Below are positions 26,064-34,544 of a stretch of DNA of 64,000 nucleotides, piece after piece; positions within the stretch are counted from its first letter, which is position 1; every line of letters begins with the position of its first letter. A model generated the notes under the pieces. That model had not been told where the DNA came from. It ran no database searches and saw only the letters and a program-made list of their open reading frames with translations. Origin of the DNA: Micromonospora sp. WMMD961 (GTDB lineage Bacteria; Actinomycetota; Actinomycetes; Mycobacteriales; Micromonosporaceae); NCBI RefSeq assembly GCF_029626145.1, contig NZ_JARUBJ010000002.1:6706501-6770500 (forward strand). Direction: 5' to 3'. Made by a program: the position numbers and the translations under genes.

Positions 26064-27230
26064 ATGCGCCGCGAGACCGTCACCCCGCGCCCCGACTGGG
26101 ACACCACCATTCGGGAGCAGGGGTTGATCTACGTCGACACCGAGCTGCCCGACGGCGGGATCATGTCGTACTGGGACGAGACCGCCGCGTACGCGTTCGA
26201 CCTGGACGAGGTGCTCCGACTGGAGGAGGCCACCGAGGAGCTGCACCGGATGTCAGTGGCCGCCGCCGAGCACGTGGTGACCCACCGCCGGTACGCCGAG
26301 TTCGGCATCCCGGCGTGGGCGGCCGACGCGGTGGCCCGGTCGCTGCGCGAGGCGCCACCCACCCTCTACGGGCGCTTCGACCTGGCGTACGACGGCACCT
26401 GGCCGCCGAAGATGCTGGAGTACAACGCGGACACCCCGACCGCGCTGGTCGAGGCGAGCATCATCCAGTGGTACTGGCTGGAGCAGAGCCGGCCGGAGCT
26501 GGACCAGTGGAACAGCCTGCACGAGCGGCTGGTCGGCACCTGGGCGAAGATCGGATCCGGGCTGCACGAGCCCCGGGTGCACGTGCTCTGGTCGAACGAG
26601 GAGGAGTCCGGCGAGGACCACATGACCGCCGGTTACCTCGCCGAGACCGCCCGACAGGCCGGTCTGAGCGTCACCTTGCAGCCCATCCAGGAGATCGGCT
26701 GGGACGGCCGGCGCTTCGTCGACGCCGACGACCAACCGGTGACCACGTGCTTCAAGCTCTACCCGTGGGAGTGGATGCTGGCCGAGCCGTACGGGCCGAC
26801 GGCGCTGGCCCCGGGCACCCCGACCACCTGGATCGAGCCGGCCTGGAAGCTGCTGCTGTCCAACAAGGCGTTGCTCGCGGTCCTGTGGGAGCTGTACCCC
26901 GACCACGAGTACCTGCTCCCGGCCTACCTCGACTCGCCGCGCGGCATGCCGGAGTACGTGGCCAAGCCGCTGCTCGGCCGGGAGGGCGGTTCGGTACGCA
27001 TCGTCACCGCCGACGAGGAAATCACCAACCCCGGGATCTACGGCGACGAGGGCTGGTGTTACCAGGAGTTCCGGGCGTTGCCGCAGTTCGCCGGCAACCG
27101 GGTGGTGCTGGGCAGCTGGATCGTCGACGGCGAGTCGGCCGGGGTGGGAGTGCGGGAGAGCGCCAGCCTGATCACCGACGGCTACGCGCGGTTCCTGCCG
27201 CACTACATCGACGCGCCACGCACCCCGTGA
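26064..27230 (+). CDS. glutathionylspermidine synthase-like ATP-grasp ligase
   Basis: This 388-residue protein belongs to the preATP-grasp/GSP synthase family (E. coli YgiC/YjfC relatives). Motifs include MLEYNADTPTALVEASI, the nucleotide-binding VAKPLLGREGGSV, and the C-terminal YQEFRALPQFAGN to SAGVGVRES. The family makes a C-N bond, using ATP, between a carboxylate and an amine. Actinobacteria of this type lack glutathione and usually glutathionylspermidine, so the true substrate is unknown. It is coupled to the small lipoprotein upstream, and a CGNR gene follows. Confidence 0.88.
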   Translation: MRRETVTPRPDWDTTIREQGLIYVDTELPDGGIMSYWDETAAYAFDLDEVLRLEEATEELHRMSVAAAEHVVTHRRYAEFGIPAWAADAVARSLREAPPTLYGRFDLAYDGTWPPKMLEYNADTPTALVEASIIQWYWLEQSRPELDQWNSLHERLVGTWAKIGSGLHEPRVHVLWSNEEESGEDHMTAGYLAETARQAGLSVTLQPIQEIGWDGRRFVDADDQPVTTCFKLYPWEWMLAEPYGPTALAPGTPTTWIEPAWKLLLSNKALLAVLWELYPDHEYLLPAYLDSPRGMPEYVAKPLLGREGGSVRIVTADEEITNPGIYGDEGWCYQEFRALPQFAGNRVVLGSWIVDGESAGVGVRESASLITDGYARFLPHYIDAPRTP

Positions 27231-27249
27231 GTCGTCTACCGTTGGGGGC

Positions 27250-27837
27250 GTGAACTTCGACGCGTACGCGCGGACCGGTGTTGACCTGGTCAACGCCCGC
27301 CTGGACGACCTCGACGACCTGCGTGCCCTCTTCACCGAGGACCACTCCTGGATGAGCGACGAGGTCGTGGAACGGGATGTGGCGATCTTCCGGCGGGCGC
27401 AGAAGCGACTGCGGGACGTCTTCGAGTACGGCACCTCGGGGCGCGATGCCCAGGCGGTGACCGAGCTGAACGCGCTGCTGGAGGCGTTCCCGGTGCAGCC
27501 GCGCATCTCCGGGCACGACTCCAGCGACTGGCACATGCACGTGACCAGCAGGGGCGCGTCGGTCAGCGCGGAATACCTGGCCGGCGCGGTCTGGGGGCTG
27601 TCGGTCTGGCTCTGCGAGTACGGCAGCGCCCGATTCGGGGTCTGCGCCGACGAGCGGTGCGGCAACGTCTACCTGGACACGTCGTCCAACTGCTGCCGGC
27701 GGTTCTGCTCCGAGCGCTGCGCCACCCGCTCGCACGTGGCCGCGCACCGGGCCCGCAAGCGGGCGGCGGTCGGCGAGCAGGTGACCGTCGCCGCGCAGCC
27801 GACCGCCGGCGCCGACTCGCTCTCGCCGGTCAGCTGA
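27250..27837 (+). CDS. CGNR zinc-finger/ABATE-domain putative regulator
   Basis: This 195-residue protein has an N-terminal stress-induced ABATE-type helical domain and a C-terminal CGNR zinc finger (CADERCGNVYLD, NCCRRFCSERCATRSHVAAH). Such proteins are widespread in actinobacteria and are presumed DNA-binding regulators. GTG 27250 follows a G-rich ribosome site 19 bases after the ATP-grasp gene, so it may belong to the same transcript. Confidence 0.88.
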   Translation: MNFDAYARTGVDLVNARLDDLDDLRALFTEDHSWMSDEVVERDVAIFRRAQKRLRDVFEYGTSGRDAQAVTELNALLEAFPVQPRISGHDSSDWHMHVTSRGASVSAEYLAGAVWGLSVWLCEYGSARFGVCADERCGNVYLDTSSNCCRRFCSERCATRSHVAAHRARKRAAVGEQVTVAAQPTAGADSLSPVS

Positions 27838-27862
27838 CACCGCCGCCGTTCGGGCGGACGGG

Positions 27863-28669
27863 TCAGGCGTCGACCGGGGACGACGCGGTCAGGTGCTGGC
27901 GGGCGAACTCCAGCGCGGCACGCAGGTCCGCCTCGCGCACCGCGCGGCTCTTCGCGCCCCGGGTCGCGACCTCCACCGCCACCGCCCCGGTGAAGCCACG
28001 CCCGGCCAACGAGGAGAGCAGCTCACCGCAGGGCTGGGTGCCACGACCGGGCACCAGGTGCTCGTCGCGTCCCTTACCGGTGCCGTCACCGAGATGCACG
28101 TGCGCCAGCCCGGCACCCATCCGGTCGGCCATCTCCAGGGGGTCGCTGTGCGAGGCCGCGCAGTGCGAAAGATCCAGGGTGTACGCCGGGTAGCCGGTGT
28201 CGGTGGGATCCCAGCCGGGCACGTACGGGACGAACTGCCGCCCCGCCATCCGCACCGGGTACATGTTCTCCACGGCGAACCGCAGCCCGGGGAACCGGTC
28301 CCCGACGCCTGCTAACCCCTCGGCGAAGTTGCGGGCGTAGTCCCGCTGCCAGGTGAACGGTGGGTGCACCACGACGGTCGGCGCCGCCAGCGTCTCGGCC
28401 AGCTCGGCGGCCTTGCGCAGCCGCTCCCACGGGTCCGGGCTCCACACCCGCTGGGTGACCAGCAGACACGGAGCGTGCACCGAGAGCACCGGCACGCCGT
28501 AGTGCTCCGAGAGGCCGCGCAGTGCCCCCGCGTCCTGGCTGACCACGTCGGTCCAGACCATCACCTCGACGCCGTCGTACCCGAGTGCCGCAGCCAGTTG
28601 GAACGCCGCCGCGGTCGGCTCGGGAAAGACCGACGAGCTGGACAGGAGCACGGGAACGCGGGAAGTCAC
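27863..28669 (-). CDS. sugar phosphate isomerase/epimerase (xylose isomerase-like TIM barrel)
   Basis: This 268-residue AP-endonuclease-2-type TIM barrel has the metal and substrate residues VEVMVWTD, VHPPFTWQ, FAVENMYPV, TLDLSHCA and HVHLGDGTGKGRDEH. It corresponds by order to Rv0498 beside exopolyphosphatase. GTG 28669 gives VTSRVPVLLSSSSVFP. The reaction is unassigned; sugar isomerase or endonuclease activities are both known in the fold. Confidence 0.85.
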   Translation of the reverse strand: MTSRVPVLLSSSSVFPEPTAAAFQLAAALGYDGVEVMVWTDVVSQDAGALRGLSEHYGVPVLSVHAPCLLVTQRVWSPDPWERLRKAAELAETLAAPTVVVHPPFTWQRDYARNFAEGLAGVGDRFPGLRFAVENMYPVRMAGRQFVPYVPGWDPTDTGYPAYTLDLSHCAASHSDPLEMADRMGAGLAHVHLGDGTGKGRDEHLVPGRGTQPCGELLSSLAGRGFTGAVAVEVATRGAKSRAVREADLRAALEFARQHLTASSPVDA

Positions 28670-28744
28670 ATCCGCCAGCGTAGCCCGGCGGCGCTCACGA
28701 CATCGTGACGAGCGCCGGCAAAGCACCCGAAACCGGAAGGCCGA

Positions 28745-29689
28745 TCAGATCGGTTCGAGTTGATCGAGCCGGCGGAGGATGACCCCCTCGCGCAGTGCCC
28801 ACGGACAGATGTCCAGCGAGTCCATGTCCAGCCGGCGCATCACCGCCTCGGCGACCACCGCGCCGGCCAGCAACTGGTGGGCCCGACCTGCGCTGACCCC
28901 CTCCAGCTCCATGAGTTGAGCCGGTGGGATGTGCCGGATGAACCCGATGACCTGCCGCAACCCGGCACGGGTCAGGCTGCGCCGCACCCACAGCCCGGCT
29001 CCGGAAGGCGCCGCCCCGGCCAGCCGGGCCAGGGTGCGGAACGTCTTCGAGGTGGCCACCGTCCGGTCCCAGCCGACCTGGGTGATCTGGTCGGCCACCT
29101 TGTCCAGCCGACTCTCGACGTACTCCCGGAGCTTCTCGACGGCCTCCGCCGACGGCGGCGCCGCGCTGGCCGGGTCGACCCGCAGCCGCTCCCGGGTCAG
29201 CCGGCCGGCGCCGAGCGGCAGCGAGATCGCAACGTCCGGGTCCTCGTCGATCCCGGCCGCGATCTCCAGAGAGCCGCCGCCGATGTCCAGCACCAGCAGC
29301 CGACCCGCCGACCAGCCGAACCACCGCCGGACAGCCAGGAACGTCATCCGCGCCTCGTCCGCACCGGAGAGCACCGCCAGGCGTACGCCGGTCTCGTCGC
29401 GGACCCGGGCCAGCACGTCGGCCGCGTTCGTGGCGTCGCGCACCGCGGACGTGGCGAACGCGATCAGGTCGTCGGCCTCCAACCCGGCGGACGCTGCCTT
29501 GGCCATCCCGACGGCCTTGACCAGGCCGTCGGCGCCCGCCTCGGTGAGCGCACCGTCGGGGCCGATCTGCTCGGCCAGCCGGAGCACCACCTTCTCCGAG
29601 TGCGCCGGCCACGGGTGCGCGCCGTGGTGCGCGTCCACCACGAGGAGGTGCACCGTGTTGGATCCGACGTCGAGGACACCCAGTCGCAT
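28745..29689 (-). CDS. ppx: exopolyphosphatase / pppGpp phosphohydrolase (Ppx/GppA)
   Basis: This 314-residue ASKHA-fold enzyme starts MRLGVLDVGSNTVHLLVVD (phosphate 1 loop), with phosphate 2 loop DIGGGSLEI and conserved FATSAVRDA. It is a short, single-domain Ppx like mycobacterial Rv0496. It trims inorganic polyphosphate or converts pppGpp to ppGpp. Genomic closeness to phoRP/phoU a few kilobases away suggests a phosphate theme, as in mycobacteria. Confidence 0.93.
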   Translation of the reverse strand: MRLGVLDVGSNTVHLLVVDAHHGAHPWPAHSEKVVLRLAEQIGPDGALTEAGADGLVKAVGMAKAASAGLEADDLIAFATSAVRDATNAADVLARVRDETGVRLAVLSGADEARMTFLAVRRWFGWSAGRLLVLDIGGGSLEIAAGIDEDPDVAISLPLGAGRLTRERLRVDPASAAPPSAEAVEKLREYVESRLDKVADQITQVGWDRTVATSKTFRTLARLAGAAPSGAGLWVRRSLTRAGLRQVIGFIRHIPPAQLMELEGVSAGRAHQLLAGAVVAEAVMRRLDMDSLDICPWALREGVILRRLDQLEPI

Positions 29690-29763
29690 GGTGAAGACCC
29701 TAGGCGCAACACGTTTGCGCGGCTCGCCGGCCTGCCGACCTCACCACGCGTACGCTGGGCCGG

Positions 29764-30567
29764 GTGACGATGGAGCTCCGTGTGCTGGTGGACGACCCGG
29801 GCGATCCGCGTAGCCGTGAGGTGCCACTGGACTTCCCCCGGGAGTGGATCGAGTTCGCCGACCCGGCTGACGAGACGCACCTGATCCGGGCCGACCTGAC
29901 CTGGCTGCTCTCCCGCTGGACCTGCATCTTCGGCAAGGGCTGCCACGGCATCATCGCCGGCCGGGCCTCCGACGGTTGCTGCTCGCACGGGGCGTTCTTC
30001 ACGGACTCGGACGACGAGAAGCGCGTGCGCAGCGCCGTCAAGCGGCTCACCCCGTCGACCTGGCAGCACTTCCAGCGCGGGTTCAAGAACTGGACCGACG
30101 AGGACACCATCGACGGCAAGAATCCGGCCCGCCGCACCGCCACCCAGGGCACCGAGGGTCCGTGCGTGTTCCTCAACGACGCCGACTTCGTCGGTGGCGG
30201 TGGCTGCGCCCTGCACGCCCAGGCGTTGCGCGACGGGGTGCACCCGTTGGAATACAAGCCGGACGTCTGCTGGCAACTGCCCGTCCGCCGGGACCAGGAC
30301 TGGGTCAAGCGGCCGGACAACTCCAAGGTCCTGGTCTCCACCCTGTCCGAGTTCGACCGGCGGGGCTGGGGAGCAGGCGGGCACGACCTGGACTGGTGGT
30401 GCACCTCCTCGACGGACGCGCACGTCGGCACCGAGCCGATGTACCTGTCGTACGGCCCGGAGTTGACCGCGCTGATCGGCGCTGCCGCGTACGAGCGGCT
30501 GGCCGAGCTGTGCGCGGCCCGGACGCGGCAGGGCATGGTCGCCCCGCACCCCGCCGACGAGCTGTAG
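29764..30567 (+). CDS. conserved cysteine-rich protein, Rv0495c-like
   Basis: This 267-residue protein is of unknown function, divergent from ppx and corresponding by position to Rv0495c. Cysteines are spaced as in metal- or FeS-binding YkgJ/DUF3109-like domains: RWTCIFGKGCHGI, DGCCSHGAFF, GPCVFLND, GGCALHAQAL, DVCWQLP, WWCTSS. Trp-rich surroundings are conserved-looking. GTG 29764 or ATG 29770 may start it. No signal peptide or membrane segment is visible, so it is probably cytosolic. Confidence 0.85.
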   Translation: MTMELRVLVDDPGDPRSREVPLDFPREWIEFADPADETHLIRADLTWLLSRWTCIFGKGCHGIIAGRASDGCCSHGAFFTDSDDEKRVRSAVKRLTPSTWQHFQRGFKNWTDEDTIDGKNPARRTATQGTEGPCVFLNDADFVGGGGCALHAQALRDGVHPLEYKPDVCWQLPVRRDQDWVKRPDNSKVLVSTLSEFDRRGWGAGGHDLDWWCTSSTDAHVGTEPMYLSYGPELTALIGAAAYERLAELCAARTRQGMVAPHPADEL

Positions 30568-30571
30568 CTGA

Positions 30572-31150
30572 TCAGCGCAGGGCGTCGTCGACGAGGGTGC
30601 GCGCGCTGCGCCGGGCCGCGTCGGCGATCAACGGGTCGGCGTCCAGCACACCGCTGGCGAGCCCGCCGTCCAGCAGGAGGGTGAGCTGTCGGGCAAGCAA
30701 CTCTGGTCGGGCGGCGCCCGCCTGACGGGCCAGTTCGGTCACCCAGGCACGCACCACGGTCTTGTGTTCAACCGTCCGGGCGTGCACCTGGCTTCCGCCA
30801 GGTGATTCGGCGGCGGTGTTGATGAACGCGCACCCGTGGTAGCCGTCCCGGCGGCACGCGCCCGCCAACGCGTCGAACATGCCGACCAACTGCTCGCGCG
30901 GCTCGTCGCCGGCGTCCCGCGCCGCGGCACGCAGCGCGCCGAACCACGCCTGGTCGACCCGATCCAGGTACGCCAGCACGAGATCGTCCTTGCGAGGAAA
31001 GTGCTTGTAGAGCGTCGCCTTGGCCACGCCCGACTCGGCTATCACCGTGTCCACCCCTACGCCGCGCGGCCCGTGCGCGTAGAACAGCCGGAACGCCGTG
31101 TCCAGGATCCGGTCCCGGGCCGAGCCGGCCGGAGTGCGTGGCGCGGGCAT
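30572..31150 (-). CDS. TetR-family transcriptional regulator
   Basis: This 192-residue regulator has the HTH GVGVDTVIAESGVAKATLYK and an LmrA/YxaF-like C-terminal domain with Cys and Thr-rich pocket residues (YHGCAFINTAAESP). Its stop is 4 bases from the convergent Rv0495c-like gene. Two similar palindromes, one before this gene and one before the F420 reductase, imply that it controls both. Confidence 0.92.
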   Translation of the reverse strand: MPAPRTPAGSARDRILDTAFRLFYAHGPRGVGVDTVIAESGVAKATLYKHFPRKDDLVLAYLDRVDQAWFGALRAAARDAGDEPREQLVGMFDALAGACRRDGYHGCAFINTAAESPGGSQVHARTVEHKTVVRAWVTELARQAGAARPELLARQLTLLLDGGLASGVLDADPLIADAARRSARTLVDDALR

Positions 31151-31187
31151 CGGCGCTCCCTTGATCTGCTGGCGACCGCCCTGATTC

Positions 31188-31205
31188 TACAGACAGCTCC
31201 GTCTA
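31188..31205. promoter_or_regulatory. TetR-type operator 1
   Basis: Read on the minus strand this is TAGACGGAGCTGTCTGTA. It lies 38 bases upstream of the tetR start and closely resembles the operator at 31561-31579. It is the likely autoregulatory site. Confidence 0.6.
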
Positions 31206-31560
31206 CGGCTTACGACACCTACCGCTGCCACCTTGGCTGTTCCCGTGGCAGCGCCTCCGACGAGCAGGCAAGGGCATGAGTCGGGCGCTGTGGAGCTGAA
31301 TCGCTTACGACATCAGCGCGGTACGCACCGGGTCAGCGCAGTGCGGCCCAGTGCCAGCGCCTGGGCCCCGGCGGATAGCCCGTGGACCGCAACCGCCCCG
31401 GGGGCCGACGGCGGCGGTGACCCGCGACCGCCCGGTTACGACGACGGACGGCCCGGCGCGTGATTCGTTCACGACATCAGCTCCAAAGGACGCCATGACA
31501 CCTCCCATCCCCTCAGCACACCCCGGATCCACCAACGGGCGACAGGCGACAGGGCAGCAG

Positions 31561-31579
31561 TAGACAGACCTGTCTGTTA
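31561..31579. promoter_or_regulatory. TetR-type operator 2
   Basis: TAGACAGACCTGTCTGTTA contains the palindrome AGACAG-AC-CTGTCT, typical of LmrA/QacR-like TetR regulators. It lies 55 bases upstream of the F420 reductase start, about where a promoter should be. Confidence 0.65.
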
Positions 31580-31634
31580 GCCTGCTCGCAGTTGGCGCGA
31601 GGTCACTCAGCGCCCCGACGAAGGATCGATCGCC

Positions 31635-32288
31635 ATGCGTATCGCAGTTCTCGGAACCGGCTCGGTCGGTCGGGCCATCGCCGCCCGCACGGCGGAGCTG
31701 GGCCATCGCGTCACCATCGGCACTCGCGACGTCGCCACCACTCGGGCCGGCGACCACGCCGCCTGGATGGCACGACACCCCGAGGTCGGCCTGGCAACCC
31801 TGCCCGAAGCGGCCAGCGCGGCCGAGTTGGTGGTGAACGCCACCAACGGCAGCGCCTCGCTTCCGGCGCTCACCGCGGCCGGCGCGGCAAACCTGTCCGG
31901 CAAGGTCCTGCTCGACATCGCCAACCCGCTCGACTTCGGTGCGGGTTTCCCGCCCAGCCTGACGGTGCACAACACCGACTCCCTCGCCGAGCGGATCCAG
32001 CGCGAGTTCCCCCAGGCCAAGGTGGTCAAGTCGCTCAACACGCTGACCGCCGAGCTGATGGTGCGCCCGCGCCAGCTCGCCGACGGTGAGCACACCGTCT
32101 TCGTCTCGGGCGACGACGCCGAGGCCAAGCGGATCGTCACCGGGCTGCTCGTCAGCTTCGGGCACACCGACGTGATCGACCTCGGCGACCTCTCCACCGC
32201 ACGGGGCGTCGAGATGGTCCTGCCGCTCTGGCTGCGGCTCTACGGGCGGCTCGACACCGCGACCTTCAACATCAAGGTCGTTCGCTGA
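31635..32288 (+). CDS. NADPH-dependent F420 reductase-like oxidoreductase
   Basis: This 217-residue single-Rossmann protein of the F420H2:NADP oxidoreductase (Fno) family has MRIAVLGTGSVGRAIAARTA (dinucleotide loop) and GTRD (NADPH-phosphate contact). VLLDIANPLDF and VKSLNTLTAELM complete the family pattern. It may move hydride between NADPH and F420 or, as in many actinobacterial paralogues, a related acceptor. AAGGA precedes ATG. It is probably repressed by the TetR regulator across the gap. Confidence 0.85.
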   Translation: MRIAVLGTGSVGRAIAARTAELGHRVTIGTRDVATTRAGDHAAWMARHPEVGLATLPEAASAAELVVNATNGSASLPALTAAGAANLSGKVLLDIANPLDFGAGFPPSLTVHNTDSLAERIQREFPQAKVVKSLNTLTAELMVRPRQLADGEHTVFVSGDDAEAKRIVTGLLVSFGHTDVIDLGDLSTARGVEMVLPLWLRLYGRLDTATFNIKVVR

Positions 32289-32304
32289 TCGGCCGCGGAC
32301 AGCC

Positions 32305-32339
32305 CGAAGGGGGCCCACGCCGCGCGTGGACCCCCTTCG
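32305..32339. terminator. bidirectional hairpin terminator
   Basis: A 15-base stem with a single mismatch (GAAGGGGG and CCACGC on the left arm) around a 3-base loop sits between the convergent F420 reductase and phoP stops. Symmetry lets it serve both transcripts. Confidence 0.75.
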
Positions 32340-32349
32340 CGTACGCCGA

Positions 32350-33033
32350 TCACGGCTCGAACTTGTAGCCCAGTCCCCGGACGGTGACGATGAAGCGCGG
32401 CGCGGACGGCTCCGGTTCGATCTTGGAGCGCAGCCGCTTGACGTGCACGTCCAACGTCTTTGTGTCGCCGACGTAGTCGGCCCCCCAGACCCGGTCGATG
32501 AGCTGGCCCCGGGTGAGCACCCGGCCCGCGTTGCGCAGCAGCAGCTCCAGCAGCTCGAATTCCTTCAGCGGGAGCTGCACGGCCCCACCGTCGACGGTCA
32601 CCACGTGCCGCTCGATGTCCATCCGCACCGGCCCGGCGGCCAGGGTCGGAGCACCCGTCTCGGCCACCTCCGGGCTCTGCCGGCGCAGCACCGCCCGGAT
32701 CCGGGCGACCAGCTCGCGCGGCGAGTACGGCTTGGTGACGTAGTCGTCGGCGCCGATCTCCAGCCCGACCACCTTGTCGATCTCGCTGTCCCGGGCGGTG
32801 ACCATGATGATCGGCACGGCCGATCGCTGCCGCAGTTGCCGGCAGACCTCGGTGCCCGACATCTCGGGCAACATCAGGTCGAGCAGCACGATGTCGGCGC
32901 CGGTCCGGTCGAACTCGGTGAGAGCGTCGGTCCCGGTCGCGGCGACCGAAACCTCGAAACCCTCCTTACGGAGCATGTACGACAAGGCGTCGGAGAACGA
33001 CTCCTCGTCCTCGACCACCAGAACGCGGCTCAA
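32350..33033 (-). CDS. phoP: phosphate response regulator PhoP/RegX3
   Basis: This OmpR-family regulator is nearly the same as Streptomyces PhoP and mycobacterial RegX3: receiver domain with VLVVEDEESFSDALSYMLR, phosphoacceptor Asp in IVLLDLMLPE, K in VTKPYSPREL, and winged HTH with GRVLTRGQLIDRVWGADYVG. I prefer TTG 33033, which follows GGAAAGGA at 8 bases and aligns with the family N-terminus (227 residues); the ATG at 33051 is the alternative. It is co-transcribed with phoR. It controls phosphate uptake genes through GTTCACC repeats. Confidence 0.93.
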   Translation of the reverse strand: MSRVLVVEDEESFSDALSYMLRKEGFEVSVAATGTDALTEFDRTGADIVLLDLMLPEMSGTEVCRQLRQRSAVPIIMVTARDSEIDKVVGLEIGADDYVTKPYSPRELVARIRAVLRRQSPEVAETGAPTLAAGPVRMDIERHVVTVDGGAVQLPLKEFELLELLLRNAGRVLTRGQLIDRVWGADYVGDTKTLDVHVKRLRSKIEPEPSAPRFIVTVRGLGYKFEP

Positions 33034-33056
33034 CGGGGATTTCCTTTCCATTGCTG

Positions 33057-34340
33057 TCAGACCTGCCGTAGCCCAGCCGGACCGGAGTCGATCCCAACCG
33101 GCGGCAGTGTCGCCAGGAGGTCGTCCGGTGGACTGGCGGGCAGCCGGAGGGTGAACGTCGACCCACCACCAAGAGTGCTCGACACCTCGACCCGTCCGCC
33201 ATGGTTGCTCGCGATGTGTTTCACGATCGCCAGCCCGAGCCCGGTGCCGCCGGTGGCACGGGAGCGGGCCTGATCGGCCCGGTAGAACCGCTCGAAGATC
33301 CGGTCCACGTCCGTCGGGGCGATACCGATGCCCTGGTCAGTGACGGCCACCTCGACGTGCTCGTCGTCGCCGCGGAGGGTGACCCGGACCATGGTGTCCT
33401 CGCCCGAGTAGTTGATCGCGTTCTCCACCAGGTTCGCCACCGCCGTGGCGAGTTGGGAGTCGCTGCCGTACGCGGTGAGGCCACGCTCACCCTCCACGGT
33501 CACCTCGACCCCCCGGGCGGAGGCCGTGGTGCGGGTCCGGTCGACCACTTCGGCGATCACCCAGTCCAGTGCGACCGGCTCCGGTGGCGGCTGGGGTTCG
33601 GCGCCCTGCAACCGGGTCAGCTCCAGCAACTCCTGCACCAGCCGGCCCAGCCGGGTCGACTCGTGCTGGATCCGTTCGGCGAACCGGCGGGCGGCGACCA
33701 GGTCCTCGGAGAGGTCGGGCGCTGCGGCGTCGGCTGGCTCGGTCGCGTCCAGCAACGCCTCGGCGAGTAGTTGAAGCGCCCCGATCGGGGTCTTGAGCTC
33801 GTGGCTCACGTTGGCGACGAAGTCGCGGCGTACGCGGGTCAGCCGGTGCGACTCGGTCACGTCGACCGCCTCGACGGCGATGAAGCCGTTGCCGATGCCC
33901 ATCGCCCGCAGGTGCACGCCGAGCGGGTTCTCCCCCGCGCCGTCGCGACCTCGGGGCAGGTCCAGCTCGATCTCGCGTCGCACCCCGGTGCGCCTCACCT
34001 GGCCGGCAAGGGTACGGATCAGCGGGTGCGCGGCGATCGAGCCGGGGGTGCTGCCGGTACGCAGGAGCCCCATCGCGCGGGCGGCCGGGTTGATCAGCAC
34101 GGGCTCGTCGTCGTTGTCGAGCACCACGACACCGGCCCGAAGCGAGTCGATCGTCCGGCGGCCGAGCCCGGTCTGCTGCTCGTCGGCTATCGCGGGCCTC
34201 CCCCTGTTCCAGCGGGAGCTCGCGCTGCCCGTCGACGTGGAGCGACCGTCCCGCGCGGGCAGGAACCGGGGCAGCAGGAAACCGGCGGCCAACCCGGCCA
34301 CCAACGCCACGGCCACCACGACCGCCACCGCCCACTCCAC
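33057..34340 (-). CDS. phoR: phosphate sensor histidine kinase PhoR/SenX3
   Basis: This 427-residue kinase has a single N-terminal membrane helix (about 4-27), a PAS-like domain (about 60-160), phosphoacceptor FVANVSHELKTPIGAL (H180), N box LVENAINYS and G boxes DQGIGIAP, GGTGLGLAI. The architecture matches SenX3/PhoR, which senses phosphate through PhoU and the Pst transporter. It precedes phoP on the same transcript and is divergent from phoU. Confidence 0.93.
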   Translation of the reverse strand: MEWAVAVVVAVALVAGLAAGFLLPRFLPARDGRSTSTGSASSRWNRGRPAIADEQQTGLGRRTIDSLRAGVVVLDNDDEPVLINPAARAMGLLRTGSTPGSIAAHPLIRTLAGQVRRTGVRREIELDLPRGRDGAGENPLGVHLRAMGIGNGFIAVEAVDVTESHRLTRVRRDFVANVSHELKTPIGALQLLAEALLDATEPADAAAPDLSEDLVAARRFAERIQHESTRLGRLVQELLELTRLQGAEPQPPPEPVALDWVIAEVVDRTRTTASARGVEVTVEGERGLTAYGSDSQLATAVANLVENAINYSGEDTMVRVTLRGDDEHVEVAVTDQGIGIAPTDVDRIFERFYRADQARSRATGGTGLGLAIVKHIASNHGGRVEVSSTLGGGSTFTLRLPASPPDDLLATLPPVGIDSGPAGLRQV

Positions 34341-34412
34341 CCGGCGATCGTAGGGGCATTGTTAACCTGGCTACCACACAGATCGGGACGAACCCCCCGC
34401 ACTTCCGAAATT

Positions 34413-34456
34413 GTTCACCCCTGCGTCTGGCGTCGTTCACCGTGGTTCATCCGGGG
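34413..34456. promoter_or_regulatory. PHO-box array (PhoP/RegX3 binding)
   Basis: GTTCACC at 34413 and again at 34435 are exactly two 11-base turns apart. A further GTTCATCC lies at 34445. The intervening 11-mer is a weak match. This is the direct-repeat pattern of Streptomyces PHO boxes, found there between phoRP and phoU. It lies between the divergent phoR and phoU genes and probably controls both. Confidence 0.75.
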
Positions 34457-34544
34457 TCCGTCCGCGCGCCCTACCGTTGGCGTCGCACCTGCTCTACCCC
34501 CTGCGCCGGCACCCGTCGGCGGCGACCGACCACAGGACGTGATG

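Larger units (their letters stand above)
31151..31634. other. 484-base regulatory gap between tetR and F420 reductase
   Basis: No coding frame is convincing. It holds two related TetR-type operators near its two ends (31188-31205 and 31561-31579). The 350 bases between them carry no motif or repeat that I can assign. Confidence 0.5.
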
